In this document: positions 40,887 to 52,914 of the stretch, piece by piece
How positions within the stretch are numbered: the first letter of the stretch is position 1
Layout of the letters: each line of letters starts with the position of its first letter
From: Entamoeba histolytica HM-1:IMSS
Lineage: Eukaryota; Evosea; Mastigamoebida; Endamoebidae
Length of the DNA stretch: 64,000 nt
Assembly (NCBI RefSeq): GCF_000208925.1
Contig: NW_001914886.1
Coordinates: forward strand, 1 to 64,000
Reading direction: 5' to 3'
Made by a program: the position numbers and the translations under genes
Notes under the pieces: generated by a model
What the model saw: only the letters and a program-made list of their open reading frames with translations
Database searches by the model: none
What the model was told of the DNA's origin: nothing

Positions 40887-42525
40887 ATGTGAATATTGCA
40901 ATGCAAATTCTAGTTTGTTTCTATATACAGTTGTAATACTTCAAACAACTAAATACTCATTAATGTCTACCAAGATAAAAGTATTTGTAAACAACTCAAA
41001 GACGAAGAATTGTGTGTAGAGTGTTTAAAATCATATTATAATTCAAAAAGGCATATCCACCATGTGTTAGTAATTGTGAGAGTTGAAGTTATTCTTCAGA
41101 TAGGAAGGTGTGTCAAATGTAAGTTTAGACTTTTTACTTAAAGAACAAAAATGAATCATTTACAATGGTAAATGTGAAGATAGTTTAGAATGTATTGACG
41201 ATGTATATAGATGTAATAAATGTAAAATAGACTTTTATCCAATTAATAGGGTTTGTTTCAATTTGTTTATGTTGATAGATTTCATAAAATTTGATAGGTA
41301 AAAAGACTCAGAACAATTGAATAGAAAAGTCTTAGTATTGTGTTGATAAAGTGTTTGATACTACGAGTGAATGTAAAAACTGTCAAAAAAGATATTATGT
41401 CAAAGACAAAGATTGCTTACATTGTGATAGTAGTTATGCTACTGATAAATATGATGGTAAAACTGGTGAATGTATTACTGTCAAGCACTTTTTATGTAAG
41501 TCCAAAAATAAAATTCAAATTGTAACTTATCATTGTAACACCTATAATAATTCACCATGTACAGATTGTGAAACTGGTTATTGTATTGATAGTGGTAAAT
41601 GTGGAAATTGTTCAGACGTTTGAAATAACTGTAATATTGAGAATGGATATATTACATGTAGTATTGAGTATAATGTATGTAATGGTGGTTGTGTTTAAAT
41701 ATGTGATAAAGAAATGCATGTAATGTAGGAAGTGTCTGAATTTGCTAAGTTTGTTGAGGAAATATTTATCAAATAGGAATTAGTGTTTGTTTTTACATGA
41801 AGAATAATGTCTGAATGTGATAGTAACAAATAAAAATATTTGGGGTGGTAAGTCAAAAGATGTTTTAACTCCATTACTACTATTTGTATGTTATATCCTA
41901 GTAGTTATGAGGTTGGCTCTTATTCAGATGGAGTTAGATGTACAAAAGTAAAGGAAATTAATAGGTATTATATTTATGGAGGAAAGCAATTATATATGGT
42001 GTTGTGTGTGTTACTTTTGATAAACTTAGTTGATGTGTTGCATGTAAAGATGGATTATAAGCAGAATCATTGTTGTGATGTTTGTTATAAGACACATTCT
42101 ACATGTGATAACAGTACTTTGTGTGTAAGTTGTCAGGATGAATTAACTCAATATAATAGAGGATTTTGTAGAGGATTTGATCCACAATGTGCAGAAAGTT
42201 GTAAATAATCTTCTATGTGTAATAAATACAGTGAAAGCTATTTTGTATTTGAAGAACAACATTATTTTTGTGGTACAAGATGTAGTACTGGAAATTGAAG
42301 AAAGTATATACGAAGAATGTCAAGAGGGATATTTTGTTTATCATGGACGATGTGAAAGTGTGTTTCATTCTTTCTCTTGTTATAAATGCATCAAATAATC
42401 ATTATATTAAGCTATCCACATTTCTGTAGTTTGTAATATGAAGAGTTAAGCTGTTTAGAATGTACTGAAGGTTTTTATCAATTTGCAGGAAGACATATCT
42501 TTTCTGGAGTATTTCTGTAATAAGT
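40887..42525 (+). pseudogene. Decayed CXXC-rich surface protein (Igl/TMK ectodomain type)
   Basis: Frames in all three plus-strand phases encode short cysteine-rich pieces broken by many stops and frameshifts, for example CKNCQKRYYVKDKDCLHC, CTDCETGYCIDSGKCGNC and CLECTEGFYQFAGR. The spacing, with repeated C-x2-C units, matches the furin-like repeats of Entamoeba surface proteins such as the intermediate lectin subunit and transmembrane kinase ectodomains. The intact frames (41351-41623 and 41888-42208) are the longest survivors. No kinase or transmembrane part is recognisable. I consider it a pseudogene, not an intron-rich gene, because stops are frequent and there is no consistent splice signal. 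Family assignment within the CXXC proteins is uncertain. Confidence 0.72.
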
Positions 42526-43286
42526 CAGTTATTTACACTTTTTGTTTTCTTTGCTTTCTAAATGACTCTTTTCTTCTTGTGTCTATTTCAACACTACCAA
42601 CTTTATTTTGTTTTTTTTATGTAATTTAGATTTCAAGTCTTTCATTTTTATCAAATCTTATTCTCCATGATTTAGACTTTGTTGAGGAATCATTCAAAAT
42701 AGAATAGTTATAGTCTATTGAGTTTCACTAGTACAAGTGTTAAAGAGAAATAGATGTAGTTGTATCAAGTATTAAGCATTCAACACTCATTTAAGAAGTT
42801 AACTGTTGTAATAAAAACGCATCACAGAGTAAAGGTTTTGAAGCTGGAAGAATAGTGGGTTGAAAGAAATATGTTATTGAAATGATGTTTTGAAGAGGAA
42901 ATTAGATGAAAGTGAAATGAATTAAACAATATTCTATTATTATTTTGTGTTGAGAGATGAGTCATAGTTGTTTTGTGTTTGAAATTGAATGAGACTTTAT
43001 TTTAGTATCTCGTTCAATACTCATTTAAATTTATTCATCATTTATTACATTAAACTACATAAAAACTACATTGTTTTAATCCCAATTATTCAATTGATGA
43101 TATTTTGTTGTTTTTTCTTTTCAATTCTTAAAGTGTTATTCTTGGAAATAATAAAGTTATGAATATTTGTGTTTTATTTATTGAGTTTTTATAATAATTT
43201 CATAGTTGTTTTTCTTTAGTTTCATTATAGTATTTTTATTGTTAATTTTATTGTTATATATTTCAAAAAATAAATAAAAATAAAAT
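42526..43286. other. AT-rich region between pseudogene and tRNA-like gene
   Basis: About 760 bp with no recognisable coding or RNA feature. T-rich stretches increase toward 43280, where they serve as the Pol III terminator of the minus-strand tRNA-like gene. Confidence 0.45.
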
Positions 43287-43385
43287 GCAATCGGAAGGAG
43301 TTGAACCTTCGACCCTCACGTTTTGTTAACAAGTTCGATTCTTTAACAAAGTAAGAAAGTGTTTTACCACCTAAACTACGACTGC
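43287..43385 (-). tRNA. tRNA-like gene with extra internal sequence, anticodon unresolved
   Basis: On the minus strand the ends pair as a seven-base acceptor stem (GCAGTCG with CGATTGC). A-box TAGTTTAGGTGG lies at 43367-43378 and B-box GGTTCAACTCC at 43297-43307, giving a proper T-arm (GAAGG, TTCAACT, CCTTC) and D-arm. A run of five T follows the 3' end, a Pol III terminator. The length is 99 bases, about 26 more than a standard tRNA. The extra part between the D- and T-arms contains an inverted repeat (TTTGTTAA and TTAACAAA), which suggests an intron. With plausible splice points no normal anticodon stem forms, so the identity is open; a degenerate copy is possible. It is single, not part of a tandem array. 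Confidence 0.65.
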
Positions 43386-46300
43386 TTTTCAAATTTTTGA
43401 ATTAAATGGCTATTCTTTACTTTTTTGAAATTATTTAAGAAATGAATTTTTTGTATTAATTCATGAATATCTTATTAGTATCATCTGCACAAACACTATA
43501 AACAAGCATATGTGTTTCATCATTCGAGAGTATGTTTTCATTGTTTTAAATTAATGAAAATAATTATTACAACTATGAAATTTTCACATATGTTTTATTT
43601 TCAACGACTCAATTATTCAATTAATACTACTATAACCAATACAATTATTAATATCTTTTTCATTGAAAAGTTATGGTGTCGTTTTCATTTTATTTCATTT
43701 ACGTTGTATTTATTAATATGTGGCATATTTCATTGTTAAATTAGTCTTAATTTTGTTCTTCAATAACTTTCATCTCTTTATGAACATTACTTACAATAAA
43801 ATGAAATTAATAAACTTGAAAAATATTATGTTTAAACGATTCTTTATGTTATTGAATTAATAGTCTTTATTTTCAATGACAGATATTATGATAACGTGTT
43901 CTTTATCCATACTTTTTAACAAAATTCTATTCTAATTCCTCATTTGCTTATTTTATAAATTTAAGCGAATTTATCTCTGATAAAACTTAACTACAACACT
44001 CATTTATATAATGGTTATTTTTTCTATACAATGAATTAATTAAACAATTTTTATATTATGTTAGTTCTTAATTTCACATTTCTAACACTCATTTGTCAAC
44101 TTTTCTTAAAACAAATTCATCTTGTTATCATTAGTAGATTTAAGTTTCTTTGCTTTTGATCAAAAATATTTTAGTATTATTTGTATATTCTTTTAATATA
44201 GAATTTGTGTATATTTTGTCTTATTCAATGTTACTTTAATAGGGGTTAGTTGGTACTACAAACTTTGTTTCTTTTGGATTTTTTTTAACTAGTTTTATTA
44301 TTTGTTTAAAATTTCTTGGATTATTTTGTCTACAGTCATTTCTTTGAAATAAACAAGTTTTATTCAATGACAATGAATTATTAATATTCGGTCATTCATT
44401 CAAAATCAATTGAATGACATGAAATATGAAAATATTATAAATAACAAAGAATAATAAATGACAAAAACAATGTGATATTTATTGAAATAAATGATTATTA
44501 GAAATAATTTAAATCAAATAATGATGTTACTTTCATCAACAATGAAAAGAATAAATAAACTAAGAAACAAAATTTAGAAATTATGAAAGAATAATGAAGA
44601 ATAATATGAAAGAACAGAATTATCATTAATACTTTAATGTCAAAATCAAAAAATAATTGAAATTATGACAAAACTCAATAATAATGTCAGTGTGCTTTGA
44701 TGGTAATAATAATTTTATTAATGTAGAAATTGTTGTTAAAGTATTTCAATGAAATATGAATAATTTCATTTTTAATTCATAACATCAGAATCATTGTTTA
44801 AGAAGGTTATTTCATAATATTGAATCATATCACATTTATAATAAAAAATGAATTGTTTGAAGTTTGAAGAATAAATAAAGAAAAAATATTATCCAAATTT
44901 AATTACTAAAAGAATTGAAAAGAAAAGGAAGAATTGAAAATAATAAAGTATGATATATAAAGTACTATAGAAGTACTGAATTAAAATATAAATAAAAGTT
45001 GATTCATGATGTGTTGAATTTCTTTAAATACTGTAGTTCATTAAAATCAATTTCTATATCAACTACAATTAGTGAAATGTGAAATGGATGTTTTATTGAT
45101 ATTAAAAATTAGTATTAATTTCTGTACCTAATCATTTGTATCATTCTGATGATATTATTTTATTAATGTAACTCAGTGAAACTGAAACATTGTTGAGAAA
45201 GAATGAAAAAAAAATATAGAAGTGTTCATTCGAAAATTATTTAGGTAAATACAAGAAATAATAAAATAAAAATCATTGAATTAAAAATCATTTTATAAAT
45301 CATAACTTTATAATCACTTTCTTTGAATTTGAATAATTTAAGAATAATTTAAATTACATTATATGAGGATTATATTACCAAAACTTTAATTAATTTATTT
45401 TTTTAATAAAAAATGAAAGAATTACGTTATTAAAGAAAAACGAAATGCTAATTTTAATTGATAATAAAGTGGTAATAAATTTATTTATAGTTTTATTTCA
45501 AAATAATTTTTATTCAATATCATTATAACTGAAAAATAAAATTTGTTTCAGTGAATGTATTTAAATCTTTCATTCATTTTATTTCTTCATGAATAAATAA
45601 CCAACATTATCAATTTCATTAAAACAATAATCACGTTCATATTAATATATATTAGAATTATTGTTATAAAATAAACTTATAACACAAAGAAAATTAATTA
45701 AAATAAAGATAATTAAAATAATTCAATTGGAGTGTTTAATTAATGTTAATATAAAAGCATTGTAAATGAAGAAAATACAATAAATAAGAATATCAAAATA
45801 ATAAAATAAAGAGATAATAATGAAGAATTGTTTGAATTAATCAGAACAATATTTGAATATAAATTGAATCTTGAAGAGAGTGTATAAATTATGTGATAAA
45901 AGAAATAATACAAATGAATATAGTGAAATATATCAAATTATAAAAAATAAGAATGACATATCTACATTAATAAAATAATGAAAGAATAAATATAATGAAA
46001 TAATTATTAATAAATTGAAATTGAATGAAATGAATAATCAAAAAAAAAAAAAACAAAGTAGAATGAAAATGAAATGATAAGATAATAACAAATAAAATAA
46101 TGAATAATGATAATATAAAAAGAAATGAATCTAACCAAGTGAAATTAATGAAAAAAAATGATATATTTATAAAAATTAACAATTCAATAATTACATTAAA
46201 TGATAATTGAAATGATGTATTGTTTGTAATTATAAAATAAAATAAATATATAATAAATTATAATGTAAATAGAAAATACATTTTAAATACATTTTAAACT

Positions 46301-46789
46301 TGAATTAATAAATGAATAATCAAATGATAAAAATAACTATAATAACATATATAATAAAGAAATGAAAAATGGAGAATAAAACAAGAGAATAAAATGAAAT
46401 TAAACAACAATACAAATGAAAATGATAAAAACAAAAGAAGAATATATAAAAATAAAGAAATAATTAATGTATTGAAACACGAAATAATCAATAACAATGA
46501 ATAAATCATAAAAGAACAACCATTTATATAGAAAATAAAATAAATAAGAATAAATAACTAATGATAATTGTAAACGATAAAAAGACCAAATTAGTATTTA
46601 TTAATACTGTAGAAATGGATAAAATTTATTAAGATAAAATAAAACAAATCAATAGAGTAAAATAAAAGGAATTACAATAATAATTACAATAAAGAGAAGA
46701 ATGAATCGTAAAGATAATCAGAGAACAAACCATTATAACTGAGATTTTAAATTATAGGAAAAGATATAATGAATAAGAACATGAAATAT
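43386..46789. other. 3.4 kb gene-free region with strand composition skew
   Basis: No gene recognised; the several 60-75 codon frames here consist of Ile/Leu/Phe or Asn/Lys-rich filler. Left of about 44380 the plus strand is rich in T and C; to the right it is rich in A and G for most of the way to 46860. An inverted repeat (GTCATTCA at 44391-44398, TGAATGAC at 44411-44418) sits at the change. No reverse transcriptase, LTR or terminal inverted repeat is visible. Confidence 0.45.
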
Positions 46790-47377
46790 TTAATTGAATA
46801 ATAAAATAAATAAGAATGAAATATAGAAAAATAAAAGTATTTCATGAACAAAACTCTGAAGAGAGTGATTGGTAGTGTGTAAAATAACTCGACATTGCAA
46901 ATTACTTGGAACATCCCCTTTAACAATTCTTTGTGCAAGTCCTTCAACTACTGCTGTTTTACCAACTCCTGGCTCTCCTATTAAGACTGGATTATTTTTC
47001 GTTCGTCTTGATAAAATACGAATAACTCGTTTAATTTCTTCATCTCTTCCAATGATGGGATCCATCTTCCCACTTTCTGCTTGTGCCGTTAAATCATTTC
47101 CATATTTCTTCAATGCTTCATATTGACTCTCTGCTTCTTTTGTTTCTACACTTTGTCCTTTTCTCATTTCCATTATCTTTTTGTTAAATTCCAGAACATT
47201 AATTCCACTATTTCCTACTATCGTACTAATTTCTTTCTCTTCCATCAATGACATTACTATCACATCAACTGCAAGATATGTATCTCCCATTGTCTTTTGT
47301 TTCTCTATTGCTCGTCTTATCACTTGTTGTGTTGTTGGATGAAGTCCAATTTCTACTGGTGGTGGATTTTTATACAA
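46790..47377 (-). pseudogene. ClpB/Hsp101 fragment truncated at both ends
   Basis: A minus-strand frame encodes the second part of the ClpB N-domain ([21 protein letters not shown]) and the first AAA domain up to the Walker A motif [18 protein letters not shown] and the following NLQCRVI. The match then stops at about 46875 and unrelated hydrophobic sequence follows. The first roughly 70 residues of ClpB are absent: the frame starts in the middle of the N-domain. The remaining AAA domain, the middle coiled coil and the second AAA domain are missing. Full ClpB/Hsp101 disaggregases are about 850-900 residues, so this is a remnant. It sits at the edge of the skewed gene-free region, probably by rearrangement. 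Confidence 0.82.
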
Positions 47378-47668
47378 AAATTAAAAGGAAAAAAAATAAA
47401 ATTTAATAAATACATTTTCAAAGAGAGACACAAACAAAAAAAAACAGTAAAAGAACAACAACCCATTTAAGGAAAAGTGAGATGTAATAGTATTTATAAT
47501 TAGATAAAGTAAGAATAAACAATACTAAATGAATAAAAATTCAATAAAAAACAGAAAACCAAAAATGTTTCATAAGTTTTGAAATTCAAAAAAATGAAAA
47601 GTTAAAAGACTTTTCAGTTGAAAAAGAAGAAAAGAAATTTGAAAAGAACTTTTTTTGGATAATTGGTT

Positions 47669-50600
47669 ATGAACAAGCAATTAACATTGTTCGAGAAACT
47701 TACTCCTTTACTTAATTGTATTCAAAACGTAAACTTAAAAAATGAATTTAAAAAATGTATTGAAGAAAAAGAATTTATTAATACTTTACAAGATGGAGAA
47801 CATACAAAATTCATTGACTTGGTTATTCAATTATTTTATTCTACACAAATATCTAAAGCAAATTTACTATTAGATCTTATTGAAGATATGTTAGCAAATG
47901 GATATATTAGACATATCCCATCACCAACATATCCAGATGTTATTAATGAATTACTTTATAAATTACTCACCGCAAATTTTCCTAAAACATCTACAGAAGA
48001 GTATTGTCGTTGTTTATCAACATTTATCTGTTCAACATTTACTGAAATGCATGGTGTACAACTACAAAATACTGTAAGTAAATTATTAAGTTGTAAACAA
48101 ACATTATATCACACAAACGTTGTTACATTATTTGCTGCAAAATATAAATCTTCAATAGAAACAAATAGTGATATTAAATATAAAGATGTTATAGTATTTA
48201 TGCGTTCAATAGCATATATGATTTCTAAACATACAGAAAATTCAATTTATTATTTAACTTTATTTATTACTCAATGTTCAGAAGAAATTAAGAAAGACTC
48301 GCCTCAAAGAGTTCAAAATATTATTGATATTATTTCTCCAGAATTAGGATTTTCAGAAGTAATTGATTTGATTGAATTATGGAGATGTATTATTAAATAT
48401 TCCTTATTTCAGTTAATTCCATGGTTAGGGATTTGTGTTAAAAGTGTTTCATTAAATCCAAATAAATCTGCAATAATAGCTATTAATGAAACAATTTCCA
48501 GTGAAAAATTACCACGATTATTTATATATGGTGATTATCAAATCAACCAATTTGATATATTTAAGAATATTGTTTCTATATTACTTCAATTAATTAATAA
48601 TAATGATTTAATTGCTCTTGGTTTATTAGCAGAAATTATGAGAAGTCTTTCATTATTTAATGACGATATGATAAATAAAGAGAATTATTATTATGACACA
48701 TTCACAAAACACCAATCCCTTAAAGAACAAATTAAGGAGTGTGTTATTTTATTTAACCAAAAAGGATTTTCAGGTATTGATAAATTAATTCAAATAGGAT
48801 GTATTAGTTCCAATGCAAAAAGTATTGCCAGGTTTTTAATGAGTGATGAATTATCCCCAGAAAAAGTTGGGAATGTTTTGTGTAAAAATAATACATTATG
48901 TAAAGAATGTTTAGAAGAATATATTATGAATTTAGATTTATATGATATGGAACTTGACCAAGCAATGAGAAGATTGTTTTACCGATTTCAAATGGTTGGA
49001 GAATCACAAATTGTTGGAAGAGTTTTTGAGTTATTCAGTAAACGATATCTTCAATGTAATATAAAATATAAAGACATTTTAACAGAAGAAAAAGTAGAAC
49101 AATTTTCTACTACCTTATTAATTCTTGCAACTGAATCACATAATTCCAATGTAAAATTAAAAGTTGTTGATACTTTTGAAAAATTTAATAATATAATTTG
49201 TAAAGACTTTCAAATTCAATATGAAACAAAAGAATTATTACAAATGTATCGTAGAGTTCAAAATACACCATTTGTTCCAAGATCTATTTCACCTATTACT
49301 CGACCAGTTAATATATTAAATGAACCTTTGATTGTTCAACCAATTAAAATGACAAAAAGTATTGCATTTTGTATGTTTGAAATTGTTTGGAAACAAATAA
49401 CCCAAATAAAAAATTTTACAACAATTCATTCAAATTTATTATTCACAACACTTCAAACTGGTTGTTTATTAGAACGAAATGAAATAAAAGAAATAGGTAC
49501 ATTAATAGAAAAAATCTCAAATTCAGACTTATCTTCAAAATTCACAGAGCAAGATGTTATTTGTATTGGAAGAGTTATTATTAGTATGTCTGAATGTTAT
49601 ACATTATTAAAACAAGCTTGGGAACCTCTATTAAGTATTGTAATAAATATTAAAATTATAAATCAAGCAAGGGATATTAATTCAAGAAATTCATTTAAAA
49701 TAAATGAAAGAAAACAATTAAGAGAACCAATATATAATTTAATGTTTAAAATAAATGAATCTCAAATACAAAAAATTGATTTAAATCATTTAGCCACAGT
49801 AAATGATCCTGAAAATTTATTTAAAATGATTGACTTTTCATTATTAGAACAAACACTTCAAACATTGGAAATATCTGAAGATGTAGTTTATAGTGATTAT
49901 ATTAAAGGATTAATTGGAGTTATTAAAAGTCGTATTAATGATTTTCCTATTATCCCATTACAATATTTATTCTCTTCTGCTTCAAAAAATTATTTAAGAC
50001 CTTTAAATTCAATTACTGAAGAAATATTAAATCAAATTATCAACTGTTTTATTGCTTGTTCATTTCATCCTTATTCAAAAGTAAGTTACCTCTCTTTAGA
50101 TTATCTCAAACAAGTTATTCAGTTGTATCATTCTCATTATAATGCTTTTATTCCAATTATTTCAGACAGTCAAGATATTAATATTCGATATAAAGCTTTA
50201 ACTAATTTATTTGATTGTGATGTACCCAAAAGTGAAGTAGATATATTATATGACAGTCTTCAAGTAATTCCTGATATTAATGGTGATGTAGTAGATTTAG
50301 CATTAGAAAAAATTGTTTATTTATTTTTAAATTATCCACATCAAAACAAGATAATTTCAATATATTCTTTATTAGTCCATGAAACAACCAACATTAATCT
50401 TCTTAATCCAATTAACCAATGTATTATTCAATTCATCAAAGAAAATAAAGTCAATACTTTATCTCTTCAAATGATTGCTGTTGTAGCATCAAAAATTAAT
50501 GATTCTTCAGTTGGAAAAGAATGTTTTAAAATCATTGAAGAATGTTCTGAAGAAATAAATGGTGATTTATGGATTAATAGATTGCTTAATAGTCGTGATG

Positions 50601-51584
50601 AGCATTGGATTAAAACTATATTTCCAAATATTTTTATGAGTAAGAAAATGAAAAAATGGAAGAATGAACTTGTATCTTATTCATTATTTATTTTATTAAC
50701 AAGTACTAAAGAAATTCAAGAAAGTATTTTTAAGTTATTAGAAGTAGAATTTCAAGAAAATCCAAATATTGCTGTTCAATTTATTAATGAATTATCAGAA
50801 TATATTTTTGTTGGTGTAGTTGATAATTCACCAAAGAAAAAAATAATTAATAGTACTTATGACAATTGTAATCTGGAAGAATGTTATGAATGTAAATGTA
50901 AAGTTAATTGTTTAAATAAACAATGTGTATATTGTCAACATAAATATTGTGATAAATGTATTGAAAAATTTAATTCTCACCAATGCAAATTAACTTTTCC
51001 TTCATTAAGTTCTCTTGCTAAAATAGACATTGAAATTAATAAAGAAATCATTGAATATTTTTATAGACTTTGCTCTGCCTTATTACGTTCTTCATGTTCA
51101 GAACTAAATATATTCAATTGTTTAATTAAGACAATACATACTTGGAGAAATCTTTATCTCAATAACTCATCTATTATTCTAAGAGATAACATAATTCAAA
51201 AACATTACACTAAATTATATATTTCCCTAATCTCATTACTATTTGAAATAGGAACTAAAGAACAAACAGATATTACTTCAATGGTTATAGAAGAATCTAA
51301 AGATATTCTAATTCTTTTTGTACAAACAATTTCTCCATCAACATACCTCCCAGAAGAACTTATTTTGACTTTATTAACAAAAGTACTAACCATTTCATCA
51401 GATGAATTAGTTTGTTGTTGTAAATTATTTTCTTTAAAAAATAATAATAGTCATTCTCATTAAGTAGTTTAAAGAAATGTACAGTATTACTCAGCCATAT
51501 TTGATAGAGACTATTCTCACAAATATCCAACCTATAAGAAAGGTTATTGCAGAGATTATGAAACGAAATTGTCAATTTAAATAA
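47669..51584 (+). CDS. Large alpha-solenoid protein with AN1-like zinc finger, two exons
   Basis: The first ATG is at 47669. Exon 1 runs to 51409. A GTTTGT...TAG intron at 51410-51467 (58 nt) joins it to a hidden last exon, 51468-51584, which encodes 38 more residues in phase (ending IMKRNCQFK). Total is about 1285 residues. Most of the chain is HEAT-like helices. At about residues 1068-1110 there is a zinc-finger block CYECKCKVNC...CVYC...YCDKC...HQC. Spacing resembles an AN1-type finger with the first His replaced by Cys. AN1 fingers occur in ubiquitin- and stress-linked proteins. No membrane segment. I do not recognise the full-length family. Confidence 0.65.
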
Positions 51585-52304
51585 TTATTATTTCATTACT
51601 TTTTTGTTTTATTTATTAATATAAATCTAAAAAGATCAGACTTATACAAATATCAACACGTTATATCAGTTCTAACATGGAATTTATATATCATCACTTC
51701 TATTTTATTTTTTTCTATTAATTTTATTCTTCATAAAATCAAAAAGAAAATATAATTATGGGTTTTCATTTTTTTTATTAAAATTTTAATATAATTTTAT
51801 TAATAAATTATTTTTTTCATATTTTATTTTTCTTCTTTAATAATTTTATGATTTTGTTATTTTTTTATCTTTCCTAAAATGTTAAGAAAATGACTAAACA
51901 AGAACATTCTTATGAACTTACTCAACACATCCCATTGCAGGTTATATCCCTATACTTAATGTATTTAACAAATTTCTTGTACTGAAGGAATTGTTTCATT
52001 TCTTCTTATGTCCTAATAATTCCATAATATTCTCATTTTTTCAAACCAATAATGAAACATTAGAATAAATTAAGGTTTATTACAATGAGTATGGTACAAT
52101 TTCCCTCATACAGAAGTCAACTAATGAAGTTGATTCATGTATTTTTTAAAGAAGATGAAAAAAACATTTTCTTTGTATATTTGTTTAGTCATCTTTACAA
52201 TAAATAAATAAATCAGTATTTGGTACAGTTTTTAAAGTATCTTGCACTAATGAAAGAAAGAAATAATTTACTGTCATATGTTTTTTTATATTTAAATGAC
52301 TATA
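51585..52304. other. Intergenic region with possible decayed fragments
   Basis: About 720 bp. At 51890-51960 a plus-strand ATG frame starts with MTKQEHSYELTQHIPLQ and soon ends, and at 52083-52150 another short coding-like frame is followed by a stop. They could be remnants of one decayed gene but are too short to identify. Confidence 0.35.
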
Positions 52305-52680
52305 CTAATCACTGTGGATTTCATTGTCACAAAAAAATCCATGTCATTAATCCAATCTTGCTGATTGTCTATATCTTTAATACCAACAGAAAATTGAAAT
52401 TTAATTAATGGAATAAAAGAAAATTGTTTCTTAAATTGATACCCAACATCTTCATACTCTTCAAATTCACACAGATTATAAGAACATCCTTTAGTTATAT
52501 AAAATTTCTCTATTTGTACTGTTTCTGGTAGTTTTTTAGTGTTTTAAATAAGTCATATATACTTCTCCTTAGTTCATGTCTTTCTTTAGTAACAGTCAAC
52601 AAGAGTAAATTGATGTGGTAAGTTTTTTCTTGATACAAACAATCACAAAATAAACAAACAAAACAAAACAAAAGATACAC
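52305..52680 (-). pseudogene. Frameshifted remnant of an unrecognised gene
   Basis: The minus strand carries strongly coding-like sequence in two or three overlapping phases. The last piece (about 52305-52548) reads KLPETVQIEKFYITKGCSYN, then continues with a Glu/Phe-rich part and ends at a stop at 52305-52307. A preceding piece in another frame reads TKERHELRRSIYDLFKTLK. The two would join if one A were added to an A6 run at about 52532-52537. A further upstream block (LPHQFTLVDCY) is in a third phase. Two or more frameshifts and no ATG suggest a pseudogene, though a sequencing error in the homopolymer could explain one of them. No family recognised. Confidence 0.5.
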
Positions 52681-52914
52681 CACATCATTTTGTTTCTTTT
52701 CTTTCTTTTTCTACACAAAGTTTTTAAAAAAAAAGGTTAATGAATAACAAAGATAGGAATGAAAGTAAAAAGAGAAAATCAATGTTAGATTAAATTGTAT
52801 TAAAATGAAGTACTTAGTGATATTAAAAATGCAAATCAAAAAGAAAAGAACTTAAAAAGAAAAAGTATCTATTTATAAGATCTTTAAGGAAAAAATCTTA
52901 TTAACACTATTGTT

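Noticed and set aside
43512..43739. 75-codon plus-strand frame rich in Phe, Ile and Thr
   Set aside because: Typical chance frame in T-rich DNA; no ATG context, motif or partner exon.
45967..46509. Two 71-codon hydrophobic minus-strand frames
   Set aside because: Strings of Leu, Ile, Phe and Ser from A/G-biased DNA; no sign of a true protein.
43386..46789. Non-LTR retroelement (LINE/SINE)
   Set aside because: No reverse transcriptase, endonuclease or repeated ends visible; a database search would be needed.
52220..52408. 62-codon plus-strand frame
   Set aside because: Overlaps the better-supported minus-strand remnant at 52305-52680.
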